This document shows, one piece after another, positions 36,201-46,967 of a stretch of DNA of 64,000 bases (within the stretch, counting starts at the first letter, position 1; every line of letters starts with the position of its first letter). The DNA is from Ramazzottius varieornatus (Eukaryota; Tardigrada; Eutardigrada; Parachela; Ramazzottiidae): positions 852,454-916,453 of the forward strand of contig BDGG01000011.1 in NCBI GenBank assembly GCA_001949185.1, given 5' to 3'. A model generated the notes under the pieces. The model was not told the DNA's origin and did not search any database. It saw only the letters and a program-made list of their open reading frames with translations. The position numbers were made by a program, and so were the translations under genes.

Positions 36201-36766
36201 TGATACCAGCTCCGTTTTTGTGCTTGCAGACCTTCATGTCATTTGTGGCGTCGGCATGATCCTCTTCGATCTGGTTTGCATGCTGGGTCCAACATACCCC
36301 ATTCTGAGCGTCTACGAGGTACATAAGACGACCTTCTGAAACTGCCGACAAGAACGATTCCTAAAGATACTTGGCTTTCAGATGTCGAAGCCAGCGGACT
36401 CGGTGTTTGGATCTCGGTTTATTTTTCTGGGCATCATAATAGGCTACGCCATTTTAGCTGCTTTTTTCCAGGCAAGTCAGCTGTACGCGCCGGTGGGGTG
36501 CGAGAAGTCCCATCAAAGTTATCTAACGGATTGAAAGACTTACAGCAAGCTTTTGTTCTTTGTAGTACGTAATCATCGATCTACTGGTGACAAGATGGCT
36601 GAACAAAAGCCACCGCTTCCGGCATTGGCGGTCCGAAACGCGCGCTGACGTGGAGGAAAGACTACGCGAGTCAATCATGAGTCGTTACGCTAGTGCCAAT
36701 CTGACTTATCGGAACCTCGCTTTCTCGTCTGACACCGACTTGACGAAATCGAGCGCGCACCACTAG
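30296..36766 (+). CDS. ATP13A: P5B-type cation-transporting ATPase (ATP13A2/ATP13A3-like)
   Basis: P5B ATPases move polyamines out of endo-lysosomes. Eighteen exons give 1216 aa: 30296-30352, 30490-30657, 30767-30831, 30921-30984, 31047-31222, 31428-31497, 31593-31651, 31748-31805, 31877-32093, 32283-32593, 32789-32989, 33052-33577, 33840-34255, 34446-34815, 35639-36151, 36230-36318, 36382-36471, 36566-36766. Visible: N-terminal membrane segment ([20 protein letters not shown]), actuator motif NESSLTGESVPV, P5B signature [10 protein letters not shown], phosphorylation site [10 protein letters not shown] with Asp near 481, KGS, ATP-site VMLTGDN, and hinge [13 protein letters not shown] near 874, then paired C-terminal membrane helices. 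An intron falls between DK and TGT, and the penultimate intron has a GC donor. Closest in layout to ATP13A2/3; the paralogue is not decided. Confidence 0.96.
31272..31415. repeat. Palindromic hairpin element, ATP13A intron
   Basis: A hairpin ending GGATCGTGCGCCACTTGG at 31330, followed by a second left arm GAAGTGGCGCACGCTTC and a TTCTCCGAGTTCTC right end; the second right arm is lost. Confidence 0.65.
32115..32225. repeat. Palindromic hairpin element, ATP13A intron
   Basis: CCTAAGTGGTGCATACGC ... GAAGAAGTGCGCCACCTG; arms somewhat diverged. Confidence 0.6.
33610..33805. repeat. Palindromic hairpin element with outer arms, ATP13A intron
   Basis: Left end GCAGCTCGGCGCAGAC; two hairpins (about 33638-33690, 33716-33766); right end GAGTTTGTGAACCTAGCTCCC. 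Nearly fills the intron between 33577 and 33840. Confidence 0.75.
34288..34412. repeat. Palindromic hairpin element, ATP13A intron
   Basis: Left end GTTCGGCAAATATGAG, hairpin CCAAGTGGCGCACGCTTC ... GGAACGTGCGCCACGTCG, right end TTCTTTTCCCCAGCTCTC. Confidence 0.7.
35140..35240. other. Cluster of small hairpins in an ATP13A intron
   Basis: Four short perfect inverted repeats lie in about 100 bases of an 823-base intron: CCGGTG/CACCGG (35143-35162), GCGCT/AGCGC (35191-35202), AGGCTTAAGCCT (35211-35222) and GGTCT/AGACC (35226-35237). No known RNA family is recognised. Confidence 0.4.
35395..35500. repeat. Palindromic hairpin element, ATP13A intron
   Basis: GAAGTGGCGCACGTCCTCAG ... GAAAACTTGGGCCACTTGG; a single hairpin in the same intron as the small-hairpin cluster. 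Confidence 0.65.
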
Positions 36767-36786
36767 ATCATCATTTTACATTTTTC

Positions 36787-38426
36787 TTCTCTAAGGAACT
36801 AATCAAACAGACGCCGGGAGGTGAACCGAGGTGCCGTTAGTGGTTTGATCTTGTTCAATTTAGAGCGATAGTTGAGAAGTGCTGTGCTTTGCTGGTGAGA
36901 GAACGCGCCGGCGCACGCCATAAGCGCTGAGGCCGGGCAGAGATTACTGCGCGGAGTATACGGTATAGGAACGACAACCGACACTTCCTTGTACCGATTG
37001 GTTTTATTTGCCGCACTGTCAAGGCGATATGCGTCGCCTTTAATGTCATATCATTGCGCCGAAGATAGCAGCTGCCGCTTTGCGAATAGAAAATATTCGC
37101 TTTGCGTAGGAGGGTAAAGAGCAACAGAAGACGAGCCGCCCAAAAGACTTTGCGTAATCTTTGTGGGACCAAGTTCATCCTGTTGTAAATTGCAGAACTG
37201 TGCTGGGGCAGAATTGGATGTTTGCGGTTTGGTGCGAAGCTGCGTTGCTTTTTAAGTTCCATCAGGGCTTGTTTGATCTTGAAATGTTTCAGGTCAGGCG
37301 CGGCCTTATTGCGAAAATTATGTAAGGAAGACAAACCATGGACGTAACTCAGGACCGACGAATATTCGAATTTGCGTTCATCAAGCTGCGCTATGTACCG
37401 GTATAAACATACTGTATCGATGCTTTGCCGGTATTGCTTTGAGTTGGTGCTTTACACAGAAACGGTCAAAATCAATCCACTGACTCTTCCTCGTTCGTGC
37501 GGCGGCCAGTTCCAGATAGTTTATATTTTGCTGTAGGGAGTAATGGAGCGCTGTCGCTCTTATCATGTGGCGCATGAAGGGATGCGGAAGGGAGGTGGGC
37601 GCGGTGGTGTGGAACCAGAGGCCTGCAAGCCATTGCTTTTCCATAACGGCGCCGAGCCGCAAAATTAATCCACCATGGCAGCTCGTTTCTGAGCAGCTCT
37701 GTCAGACGAAGGTGGAAATGAGGCTGATCGAGTGTATTGGGCGCGTCAATGAAAATACGGGTAAATGTGCGAGCTCCATAAATTGCGCGAGATGCAAAAG
37801 TCATATGACCAACAATAATTTGCAACTTCCTTTTTGTCACTTTGCGTTTGAGATAATATTCGCTACAGATTGCCAGTAATTATTGCATTCTGTCTTCAGG
37901 TAATTCTATTTGCTGAAGGCTCGAGTCAATAATCAAACCGAGAAACTGCACGCGCTGCGTGGGAGAAATTATTTTGTCCCAGTTGACTGCGAAACCAAGA
38001 CGGCCAATAAGGCAAAGCAAGTAATGATGTGCTGCTTGACAATGCTTTAAATCTCTGCCGATGACCAAGAAATCATCTAAATATGCCAAAATATTAAAAT
38101 CGGCTCTGCGCATGATGCGGACTATACACTGCGATATGCGGTTGAAAATGGATGGCGTGTGCTGTGCAATGCTAGAGGGCTGGGAAAATGCGGAGCGATG
38201 CGAAGTCAACAAGAAAACAAATGCGAATCAATTTCAACAACTAGTGCAGCAGTTGATTTAGAAGCATGTCGTGTAAGGCTGCGGTGGAAAGGTACAGGGC
38301 AACGCCCATCAATCAAACCGAGATAACGAGAAATAGGCTATCAGAAAATAACATGGAGTCACACGTTATAAACAGATTTCCTCCGTGGAGAAATCTTTCT
38401 CTAAGGAACTAATGGAACAGACGCCG
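36787..38426 (-). mobile_element. Decayed DIRS-type tyrosine-recombinase retrotransposon
   Basis: Read on the minus strand, three relics occur in DIRS order. A reverse transcriptase end (38212-37880) has AYLDDFLVIG, then LGFAVNWDK and FLGLIID. An RNase H-like part (about 37840-37381) has LQIIVGHMTFASRAIYGART and ELPWWINFAAR. A recombinase-like part (37334-36855) has FWAARLLLLFTLLRKANIFY and YLRRNDMTLKATHI. The relics are in different frames, with the RT N-terminal half and the gag region missing, so it is dead. The block is bounded by near-identical 30-base direct repeats (36787-36816 and 38397-38426; two mismatches; core TCTCTAAGGAACTAAT and AACAGACGCCG). The YR assignment is weaker than the RT because the catalytic residues were not traced. 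Confidence 0.78.
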
Positions 38427-39821
38427 ACATTTACAGTATCTGCTGTACTAGGCCGAGTTTGCGATCAAAGGGTTTGTGATCAAAGAATTTGACCAACAGT
38501 ATGACTAGTTAAACATTATGTGCGCGCTGGACAGTTTTCGGGCGGGCAGCTAGACTCATGCGCATACGGCCAGTTCTTTGATATTCTACGATTCATGGCT
38601 AAATCGAGGGCTTTCGCACGTGGTTCTGACCACCGGAACGGCCGAGCGAGCGAGATTGTGACAGGCATAGAAAACTTTATTCCAGTATCCTAATGAGCCG
38701 GTAATAATAGGTTGTTGCCCCGGGTCAGCCCCATGTAACTCATCTCCTACAATCCTGTTCCCCCTTTGGTGTCAAACTGACACTGTCAATGCAGAGGCGG
38801 TGTGGCTCTTGGGCATGCGGGTGCGTTGTTGTTGGCGATCCCTGTGGACTGAGTGCGGCACTGATCGAGGTGCACGTGATAAGGACTACTATGTCACGTG
38901 GTACTGGTGGGGCGTTGCTGGCGTCCAAATTTCAACTGTTCGGAACTTCGGGTGAGTTTCAACGAAAGGTCCAGAAGAGGCATTTTTTGAACATGTTGGA
39001 GCGCTTGTTCGATCGATTGGCGCATTATTTTTCACTACTGTGTTTGCGATTAACGAAACAGTCGCCGTTTTGACGAAACATGGAGCTTTCCGACACCTCG
39101 GCCGGAAGATGTTTCTCTTCATACTAGCTGCTGATAGTACATGTACCCGGCTTAATTAAACCGATTAACGTTGCTGCTGCATCCGATTGACCGCAAGGTC
39201 CGCTGGTGACCTTTGCTGATTTGGCAGTTCTGGGCGCGTTCGCGACATCCATCAGACACAACAAAGGAGCTGATACGAGAGACAATGGAAGAACGGGAAA
39301 CGTTCGGGAAAGATCGCATTTCGCAAGATACTGTATTATGAGCGTACGACCACAGAAGAAGCTCTGGGATGACCGAGCTGCACAAAGACGAAATCCTGGT
39401 CAGGAGTAGCATTCTACGCAGTATTACACACCATATTGCGAATTTTTTTGTTGTACCCGCACGACGAGAAATTATGGGCCAGTAAAAATTATGGACAAGA
39501 CCTTTTCGCTACGGCGGTACGGAAGCACGTACTTTGGCTGATTCACAGCAATGCACTTTCGACGTTTTCTACGTTTCAGTTTCCATTTTGCCGTCTTTTC
39601 CGCCCGGCCCATAATTTGTACTGGCCCACTATTTCTCGTCGTGCGCGTACGATTGGTCCTGTATGTATAATCGGAAGTACGGCTGCGTGGCGGACGTACT
39701 TTACTCTTCTCCCTGTAATGTTAGCTTTGTACACCAGCTCATTGAAAACTCAGCTCATTGCTTGTTCAGACTGGATAGAATTCCAATGAAAAATTATTTG
39801 ACGTAAAATGCGTACACTTAA
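38427..39821. other. Intergenic region between DIRS relic and receptor cyclase
   Basis: No supported gene. Short ORFs (for example 39152-39412 -) lack family similarity. It holds the inverted repeat at 39458-39647. Confidence 0.5.
39458..39647. repeat. Inverted repeat with 37-39 base arms
   Basis: CGCACGACGAGAAATTATGG plus GCCAGTAAAAATTATGG (39458-39494) recurs inverted at 39609-39647 with a few mismatches, separated by about 115 bases. It looks like a small fold-back element. Confidence 0.7.
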
Positions 39822-42800
39822 TTAGCTGGTAAAAGTCTCCCGTTTTTCCAGCCAGTACACAGACTGTTGTCCCTTTCCCTGGAAAAACAGCCACGAAGGA
39901 TATAGATCGGAACCATAAGTGAGATCGAAGGTTGGCTTGTCTGCCCAGTGCCCATGGATCATACCTTAACATCGATTAGCCCTCTCGGGATCAGTAACAG
40001 ATCTGTCTCACCGCTCAGCTCCTCATACGTGAACTTTGACATTTGAATCCGTCCCACTACGTACAGTTTACGACTGTCTTATGCTGTGTTCGACTACAGT
40101 TCTTTACACCAGGTAAGATTGTTCAGTTTCGTACCTTCACCGGATGAATTCATTCTGCTTGCGAAATTGACCGTATCCCCAAACCTTTTGAACAAGGAGG
40201 AAGTCAATTGACCGAGAAAAACTCCGAGCTGCAACACTATATCTTACACCGTGTAATGCGGCAGCTTGGTCCCAACTACGCCAGCCACGCAAGGACCGGA
40301 ATGCATGCCGATTCGCGCGGTCAAGCAGTTGTCTTTCACCAAGAGTCGTTTGACTCCGTCCATCATTTTTAAGGCCAAGTAGGCCACTTCCTTAACGTGC
40401 CGTTTACCCATTCGTACAGGAGCACCACCTACGACCTGATGCCACAAGTCAGTGTTGGCAATCACAGTTAATTCTTTTGGTATTTAATCTACCATGTATT
40501 GATCTTTGATGGCTTCGACCTTGAAGACATTGAATGTGGAAAGGATTGCGTCGACGACTAGGCACAGATCATCCAGTAGACCGAATAACTGGATGGGTGT
40601 AATCACACCACTGAGTTCAGCCACCATCGGTACATCGCTGAACAAGACTGTCACTTGGTCAAAGTGCTCCAATGGAACTTGCTCGCCTCGGTTGAGGATA
40701 CTGACGATGCTTGGCGGTAGCAAGTTGTGCAAGATGGCTTCCACTTGTCGAGCTTCAGCCTGAAGGCTCTCCGTTTTCTCAATGACAATCCTACGTCAAT
40801 ATAGAGAAAGGAAATGCACTGATCCAAAAGTCGCACGTACCATCCTCCTTACTCTTCCAGCTCTCGGTGGTACCGTAGCATGCGGTCAATCAAACTGTCG
40901 CTAAAAGACATTCCAGCTCGTTGGGGATATATGACGGCCAACCGCTCAATAATAGCTGACACCAGTGGTCGTTGTGTCCGGTCGCGTTTCAGACAATCGA
41001 TGATCAACTGGTCTACCGGCTCAGGAAGGTCCCCTTGAATGAGCTCAATTGGTTCAAATGTTCCCTCCAGCATTTGAACCGAGATACCTGCCAAATCAAG
41101 AAAGCATTCTCCAGAGCAACTAGCAGGAGACACTGGTAACATTGTTGATCAACGTACTGTCGAGCTGTGTCAGGTCGCTAAAGTCGATGTTAAACGGGCT
41201 GTTCCTGGTGGTAATTTCATACAGCAGTACACCGAAGCTGTAAGAGTCGGCCCTGGGGTCGGCTACTTCTTTAGCGTCTAGCAGCACCTCTGGTGGAAGC
41301 CACAGGCTGTAAAACTTCATGGTGATGTCTGGCTTGTACTGGTCGATATCCTTCTGGGTTAGCAGAAGGCCGCATAGGGGTGTCACGCCCACAAGACAAA
41401 TTTTGAGAGTGAATCGGGGGTCGATGCCCACCGCCAGACTGGTGATGCTACCATGAAAGCGCAGCATTGATCTGTGGATGTAACGAAGTCCCTAAGACCA
41501 GGCAAAAAAGAATCTAAAGTTTGGAATGAATTCCGGTGACTGTTTTCCACGCGTAATTTATACCTGGGCCAGGTCCCAAATGAGGCTGAATCTCAAGTCC
41601 CAGTTCAGCGCATAGTTTTCGTCATCGACGACGCTGCGCAGCGTGTCTTTGAATGGTCTGTCCGCGATATAGGCCATCCGGTTGTCGTCAAACAGATGTC
41701 TGGACCAGAGGAGGCCGTGGAATTTGCACAAGTTTTCATGATTCATGTCTTTGATCTGAAAACCAGAACATGGTGTTGAAACACCTGCAGCTGAACTGCT
41801 GAGCGAAACGTATTTATCGCGGGGGATTCTCACAATTTTGATAACCAGATGTGCCAGAGGGTTTCGTTTCACCCGTGTGAACGGGAAGTTTAGGAAAAAT
41901 GTGACGGCGACGGCGTTTGTTCCGTTGAGTAGGATATCGGCGCATTGAACCATGATGTCCGGTCCGTGAGTAGGGATGAAGAAGTCTTTGACGGGATAAC
42001 TTCCGTAGTTTAGAAATGTTACATGCTCCTCCTGAATGAGCCAAGAACTGGTGCTCCACATGCCCCTTATTTTTGTCCTGGAGAAATGAACGAATCGTTC
42101 TGATGGGTTCTCATCAGGCTCGATTAACCTCGCCGAGGGCGCTACAGAGGAAATCGTGCTATATACAATATCTTGTCTTACCCCGAAATGCAGCACAGAA
42201 GTAACAGCAAAGATACGGCAAGCGGTGTTCCAGTCGCCATCGCTGGAAAACGTCACAACATTATGTGTTGGGGAAAACTGGCATGCCTTTGTAATGCCCT
42301 TTGTCCCCACCATAAAATCCTGTCTCTTGTTCTCCGTACAGTTGAGGAGGGCTTGTGACGCTCCACTGGAAATAGTCGCTTTGCGTCGTCGACTGATTGT
42401 GGGTGTGGAACCGAAACACCTCCTGGGAATCGAAGAGGCCAATTACCATTCACAAACTGCAATCCAGGCGCGGTTAAAATAGCAGTATGATATCGAGTGC
42501 TGACCTTTAAAGAATGATGCGCCGGGTCAAAACGGCTGAAAACGACAGTATAAATCGTCGAACTGTTTGAATGTGCAAGAGAGGTCTTTTCCGAGCGATT
42601 CGACAAGGAGTTAGGACTCATTGCTTGCACGAATTCACGAGGGGAAAGTAGACGGGGTGTTTGGGACACCTGTATGAAACCCAGGTAAAGCAATGACCTT
42701 CAGTTGTGACCAACTTCCATCTGTGACCATCTCTCACCGTCCTGAAAAAGTCCATGAATATGCGAGGCAGCTCAACGTCATTACTTGGTCGGTTCGGTGT

Positions 42801-44098
42801 CGGTTCCTCAATCACAGCAGTTGTCCTTCTAACTGTGGCAAGCAGCGAGAGAGACAACAGCTTCTGTTGGCGGGACAGAGCCAATGCTCTCTACGAAAAT
42901 ATTGACCTTCGGCCTACGTCAATCTTAAATCAATCTTTTGACTGGTCAGTACAAGAAGCCTTTGATTGTACCGTTAAGCGCTCCGAAGTTTGCGAGTCGT
43001 AGGCGAAGACAGGAAACACAAAAATTAAGATTTTCTTTCTGGTGTCGCTATCTGGCATAAGGAACGCGCCGCGAACGAACTTCTCCAAAAGCTGTATGGT
43101 AACAGGCATTACATACACTGAAATGAAAAATCAATGATTACAATGTAACCAGTCGTAAGGATTTTGTCTTGGTTTCCTGAAACTTCGTTTGCCTGACTGC
43201 AGCTGAACGGGGCTCTGTAGTGACCGAGTTAAAGGGCAAAGAAAAGAAATATTGCCCACCTGTTGTCGATATGTTTGTCACAGTATCCTTGTCCAACGAC
43301 GTGGATATAGTTTTGCGTTTGGGCGCGGTGTTTTCAATGGTAACCAGTGTGGGAGGCGAGCACAGTGGAGCATGAAGCGTATCTAAGTTCAGGGTATGGT
43401 TGGCGGAGTCGACTGATGAAATATCCCTTGAACAAATACTGTAGTTTTCCACGCGAAGAATTCGCATCATTGCGGTTACAGCATCGTTTATTAAGGCTTC
43501 CATGTGACTTAGCGTGGGAAAACTCCACAACGTGGGGAATCTGTCACGGGACTCGGACTGCTGCCATTGTAAGTTTGACCAGATCGGAGAGCTTGTCACC
43601 ACGACAAAATCTTCTTCTGCAAGATGATAAGCAATCTCACTTATTACAGCTGAAAGTCACGTCCTATCCGTACATATACCACATCGTACCTCGTCCAAAA
43701 TCTCCCAACATTTTGAGGATTTGTTCGTTCGACTCTGCATATACATCAAAGCCTTCTTTGTCATACAGATGTTCCGGTAGCCAAATCACGACACGAAGCA
43801 TGCTCACGCCCGGACACCGTACACGAAGGTCAGTGACAAAGTTATAGTAAACGGTTTTACCAACAAACTCTTCTAGTTCCGGGTTATGCACAGAAGTATT
43901 TGGGGTACCAGAAACCAAATATGTCAGGCACGAACTTTCGTGCGGGTAGAATTGCACTGCTCTTCGAACTTGTTGGTCAACCTGATCTAGAAGAGCAGGG
44001 CTTGCGAATATGATAACGACTATATTCATCAAGTTAGCTACAGCGCAGTTTATCAAAACAGTCAGGGACAACAAAAACAAGAAAAACTTCTGCCGCAT
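39822..44098 (-). CDS. Receptor (membrane) guanylate cyclase
   Basis: A single-pass receptor making cGMP. Sixteen exons give 1030 aa: 44098-43690, 43616-43260, 43117-42972, 42890-42738, 42669-42505, 42422-42311, 42242-42182, 42077-41834, 41755-41564, 41491-41158, 41087-40853, 40790-40493, 40435-40248, 40184-40135, 40056-39965, 39878-39822. Signal peptide (KFFLFLLSLTVLINCAVA); divergent ligand-binding ectodomain with several N-glycosylation sites; membrane helix near 450-467 (PLAVSLLLLLCCIS); kinase-homology domain without a catalytic HRD/DFG (NHENLCKFHG, SFGVLLYEITTRNSPF); coiled linker and cyclase domain (VTVLFSDV, KVEAIKDQYMV, GMHSGPCVAGVVG, FGDTVNFASRM). Both metal-binding aspartates and the guanine-recognition Glu are present, but the usual Cys before FGDTVN (as in PRYCLFGD) is Thr (PHYTVFGD). 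Ends GKGQQSVYWLEKR, the family C-terminus. Ectodomain exons are the least certain. Confidence 0.93.
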
Positions 44099-45611
44099 TT
44101 TACCACACTGCTCCGTTAAAGTTATAAGAAACGCTATACCGGTACGAGGACCAGATGCACGAAAATCCTAGCCAGTTAAAACGGCAACTACTGATTTTCT
44201 TCCGACAAAATGGCAGTGATATGCAAGTTCCCGTCCTCGCGATGACGAGCTCTTCAACGGTATCATGCGGAATAGTATTACAACATGGCTTAAGCCACGG
44301 TTAGTTGTCGTGTTCGCGTTATGATTGAGCAATAATGAAAATTTCCAGGTTCGTCGTGGTGGAAACGCCTACATGGGATCACGATAATTATGGAGATGAA
44401 TGGATCGTACTCGAATATAGGACGATATTTACAGCCTGCTGATTCTTCTTGCTTCAAATTACGTCCACTCCTCAGTACTGTAATCAAGCTCTGATTACCC
44501 AGCAGAGTATGTATATTCATCTGCGGACAGAAGTGAGCGGTGAACGAAGCACCAAATAATCCTATCGTTACACTCATTGTAGCGGGCGAGAGAACGTCAC
44601 CACGCTGTACATAAAAGTGACTAAAGCGCCACTTGCCGTCGAGGCTGTGTGGAATAATCGACGCCACCCGTCACGTCAGCACACCTGACTCCTCGCTGGG
44701 GCAGGTCTTTAGAGCACACGTGGAAGGCGGTAAAGATGCGCGTAAGGAAGTTCGAATGGAAGAAAGGAGCCGCGCTTTATTTAGCCTTTTGATGAAGGAG
44801 AACAAGTTGGTGTAAGATATTCTGGCTTTGTACACGTCTGAATATCAATCAGTCAAACCTAAGACTGATTACTATTCCCTGACCAGAGGTTTCTCTGGGT
44901 GAGTGGTACTGAGTTTCCACTAGGCTGCGGACCCCTGTGTTCAGTGTGTTGTGAATGGTACGTGGATCAGTTATACTGTGTATGCGCGATGCGCAGAAGG
45001 ACGACCAGCAAGGAAGACGTGGTGAAACTATCCGTCTAGGAAAAAACAGACTTCTCCAGTCACCTGAAATGAAGTTTTCCCTTTTTCTCCACCTTGTTTC
45101 TCCTGCGCTATCAAGCCGGCATCGTTCGCTGCACTAACGCTTCTGTATCTTTATTTGTTTGATCCAATCGCCTATCCGGATCTCGGCATCTGTTTATTGA
45201 CTCCTTGTTGACAAGCAACTTCATTTCGGATGCTGAAACATCTCGCCTGCTTATGCTGTCCAACACACAGACTCACGCTAACCGACAAAACTCCACCACT
45301 TGTCAGTGATCCTGACACGCCGCGAACATTGATCAAGAGCGTCCTTGCCGTAAAATGTAAAACGCGAATTAGGCACCAACATTCCATAGTAAAACCCTTC
45401 AGTCTTCTATACACGCTGCATAAGCTTAGATGCAGCATGATAGTCGGCGACTCAGCATATGCGAGAGTTCTTATCACATTTTTGTCCAATGAGCACGACA
45501 TGTCGGTCTGGCGCAGCATACCAGTCTGATGTACAATCTTTTTCTTGTAGCTTTCTCAACTGCTGAGATTTTCAAAACTTTGTGTGTTACGGGGAAACTG
45601 GCCTCCGAATC
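44099..45611. other. Divergent intergenic region, receptor cyclase / ENTH-RING gene
   Basis: A 125-codon minus-strand ORF at 44290-44667 has segments (LLGNQSL...) faintly like other minus-strand ORFs at 46633-46887 and 51980-52273. It may be another worn cyclase-related or repeat fragment. No gene supported. Confidence 0.35.
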
Positions 45612-46457
45612 ATGGCTACATGGTCCTTGACGGAGAACCTTGAGAAAAAAGTCAGTCGATGTCGCTCATGCTCAGACCTGCCACCCGGAAGTGTTAAAGC
45701 TTTTGCGCTATCCAGCTCTGCGTTAGCCGAACGTTTCAGTGAAGCTACAATTTGCTACAATGCCTCCAACGCGCAAATCATGCTGGACGCTGTTCGGAAG
45801 CCTGTGTTGGAAGCCACGTCGGATGGTTCTGGATTACCCGCTGAAAGTCTGCTAGTTTGGATCGCCAAGATGACCTGTATGCCGGACAAGGACGGGGCGG
45901 CCTTCCAGTTGATTATGATGGAACTGGCTAGCAACCTGTACAACGCCAAGGAAAAGTGGCGCTCAGCATACAAGAGTCTACTGGTGCTGGGACACCTCCT
46001 TGTCAACGGATCGGCAAAGATGCGCATGGTTGCTTATTGGAACAACCAGGCCCGTCTATCCATTATCTGCCAGCTGCGAAGCTTTGTGCTCGACGAGGAT
46101 GGTTTCAAGCGGCACCTGGAGCAGCAGCTGCGCATGCGCCCAAAGATCGAAAGCCAGCGGCAAAAAGATCATGAGATAGGCACCAACACTGACGCCACTG
46201 CCTTGCTACAATGCCCAGTCTGTTTGGCGGAAGACAAACAGGTATCCGTGTTAGCTCATCAAGGTGCAGTGTATTGCGTTATTTTCTTGTATGTCAAAAC
46301 TCAGTCATCTTTAGTGGTCTCTCAATAGGTGGTCGCGAAAACCTTGGTGGCGGTGGGATGCGGACTTATGTACTGCAAAGAATGCCTGGAGTATTTGAAC
46401 GGAGCGTGTGCCGCATGCGGGAGGAAGTTCAAGAAATCAGTCAAGTTATTCCCTTAA
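45612..46457 (+). CDS. ENTH-domain protein with C-terminal RING-like zinc finger
   Basis: Two exons (45612-46241, 46329-46457) give 252 aa, phase 0, with a good 3' splice site. Residues about 58-185 look like an epsin-type ENTH domain: LDAVRKPVLEATSDG, SLLVWIAKMT, FQLIMMELASNLYN, KWRSAYKSLLVLGHLLVNGS align in order with the epsin helices (for example NWRHVYKAMTLMEYLIKTGS). ENTH domains bind phosphoinositides and clathrin adaptors. Residues about 203-245 carry CPVC, GCGLMYCKEC and CAACGRK, a RING/U-box-like spacing in which the usual His after CG is Leu. No ubiquitin-interacting, clathrin-box or NPF motifs typical of epsins are visible. The protein may link membrane or adaptor binding to ubiquitin transfer, but this is inference. 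The ATG at 45612 is the first standard ATG of the frame; an alternative GTG at 45582 is ignored. Confidence 0.8.
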
Positions 46458-46967
46458 CTCTGCCCAGCCACGGTAGCTTGCGATCGCTAAGTTTGAACTA
46501 GAATAACGAGATGAGGTGGCTCAAACAACCCCCCGCCTTGTGCTGGCTGTTCTTTTTCCGCTCATTTAATTAACAAGCTCATGCGCCATTTACCTGTTGT
46601 CTTCTTTGCGATAGCGCATCGGTGGCAGTAGTTCACGCTGAATTAACGTACGACAAGGAAGTGCCAAGTCTATCAGCTTGGTTCTCACTGGGTTCAAGCT
46701 GATTGGACACGATACGGTTCATGAGGAAGTTATCAGTTCCCGAAAGCGATAACAAAATCTGATGATTATGTAGCAGAGTATCGGGCCTTTTTGGAGTAAA
46801 CAATGCCTTTGTGACAGTTCGTTTGTGATGCGCCATCAAAACTATCACCGAAAATTCCGGGACCTGGGCGTCGTCGTCGAGTTGCAAAACGCCATGCTTG
46901 TTACGAGTTCCGCGGAAATTCCTTCCGACCAGTCTGTTGTCGCCATTACTGTGCTGCTGCTGTTACG
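46458..46967. other. Intergenic region, ENTH-RING / ENPP
   Basis: About 510 bases hold the ENTH-RING 3' end and ENPP promoter. A minus-strand ORF (46633-46887) overlaps it but has no recognised family. Confidence 0.45.

Noticed and set aside
41558-42442. A 294-codon continuous minus-strand frame
   Set aside because: It runs through two introns of the receptor cyclase. Only parts of it (from about 42077 down to 41834 and 41755 to 41564) are exons; the rest is chance.
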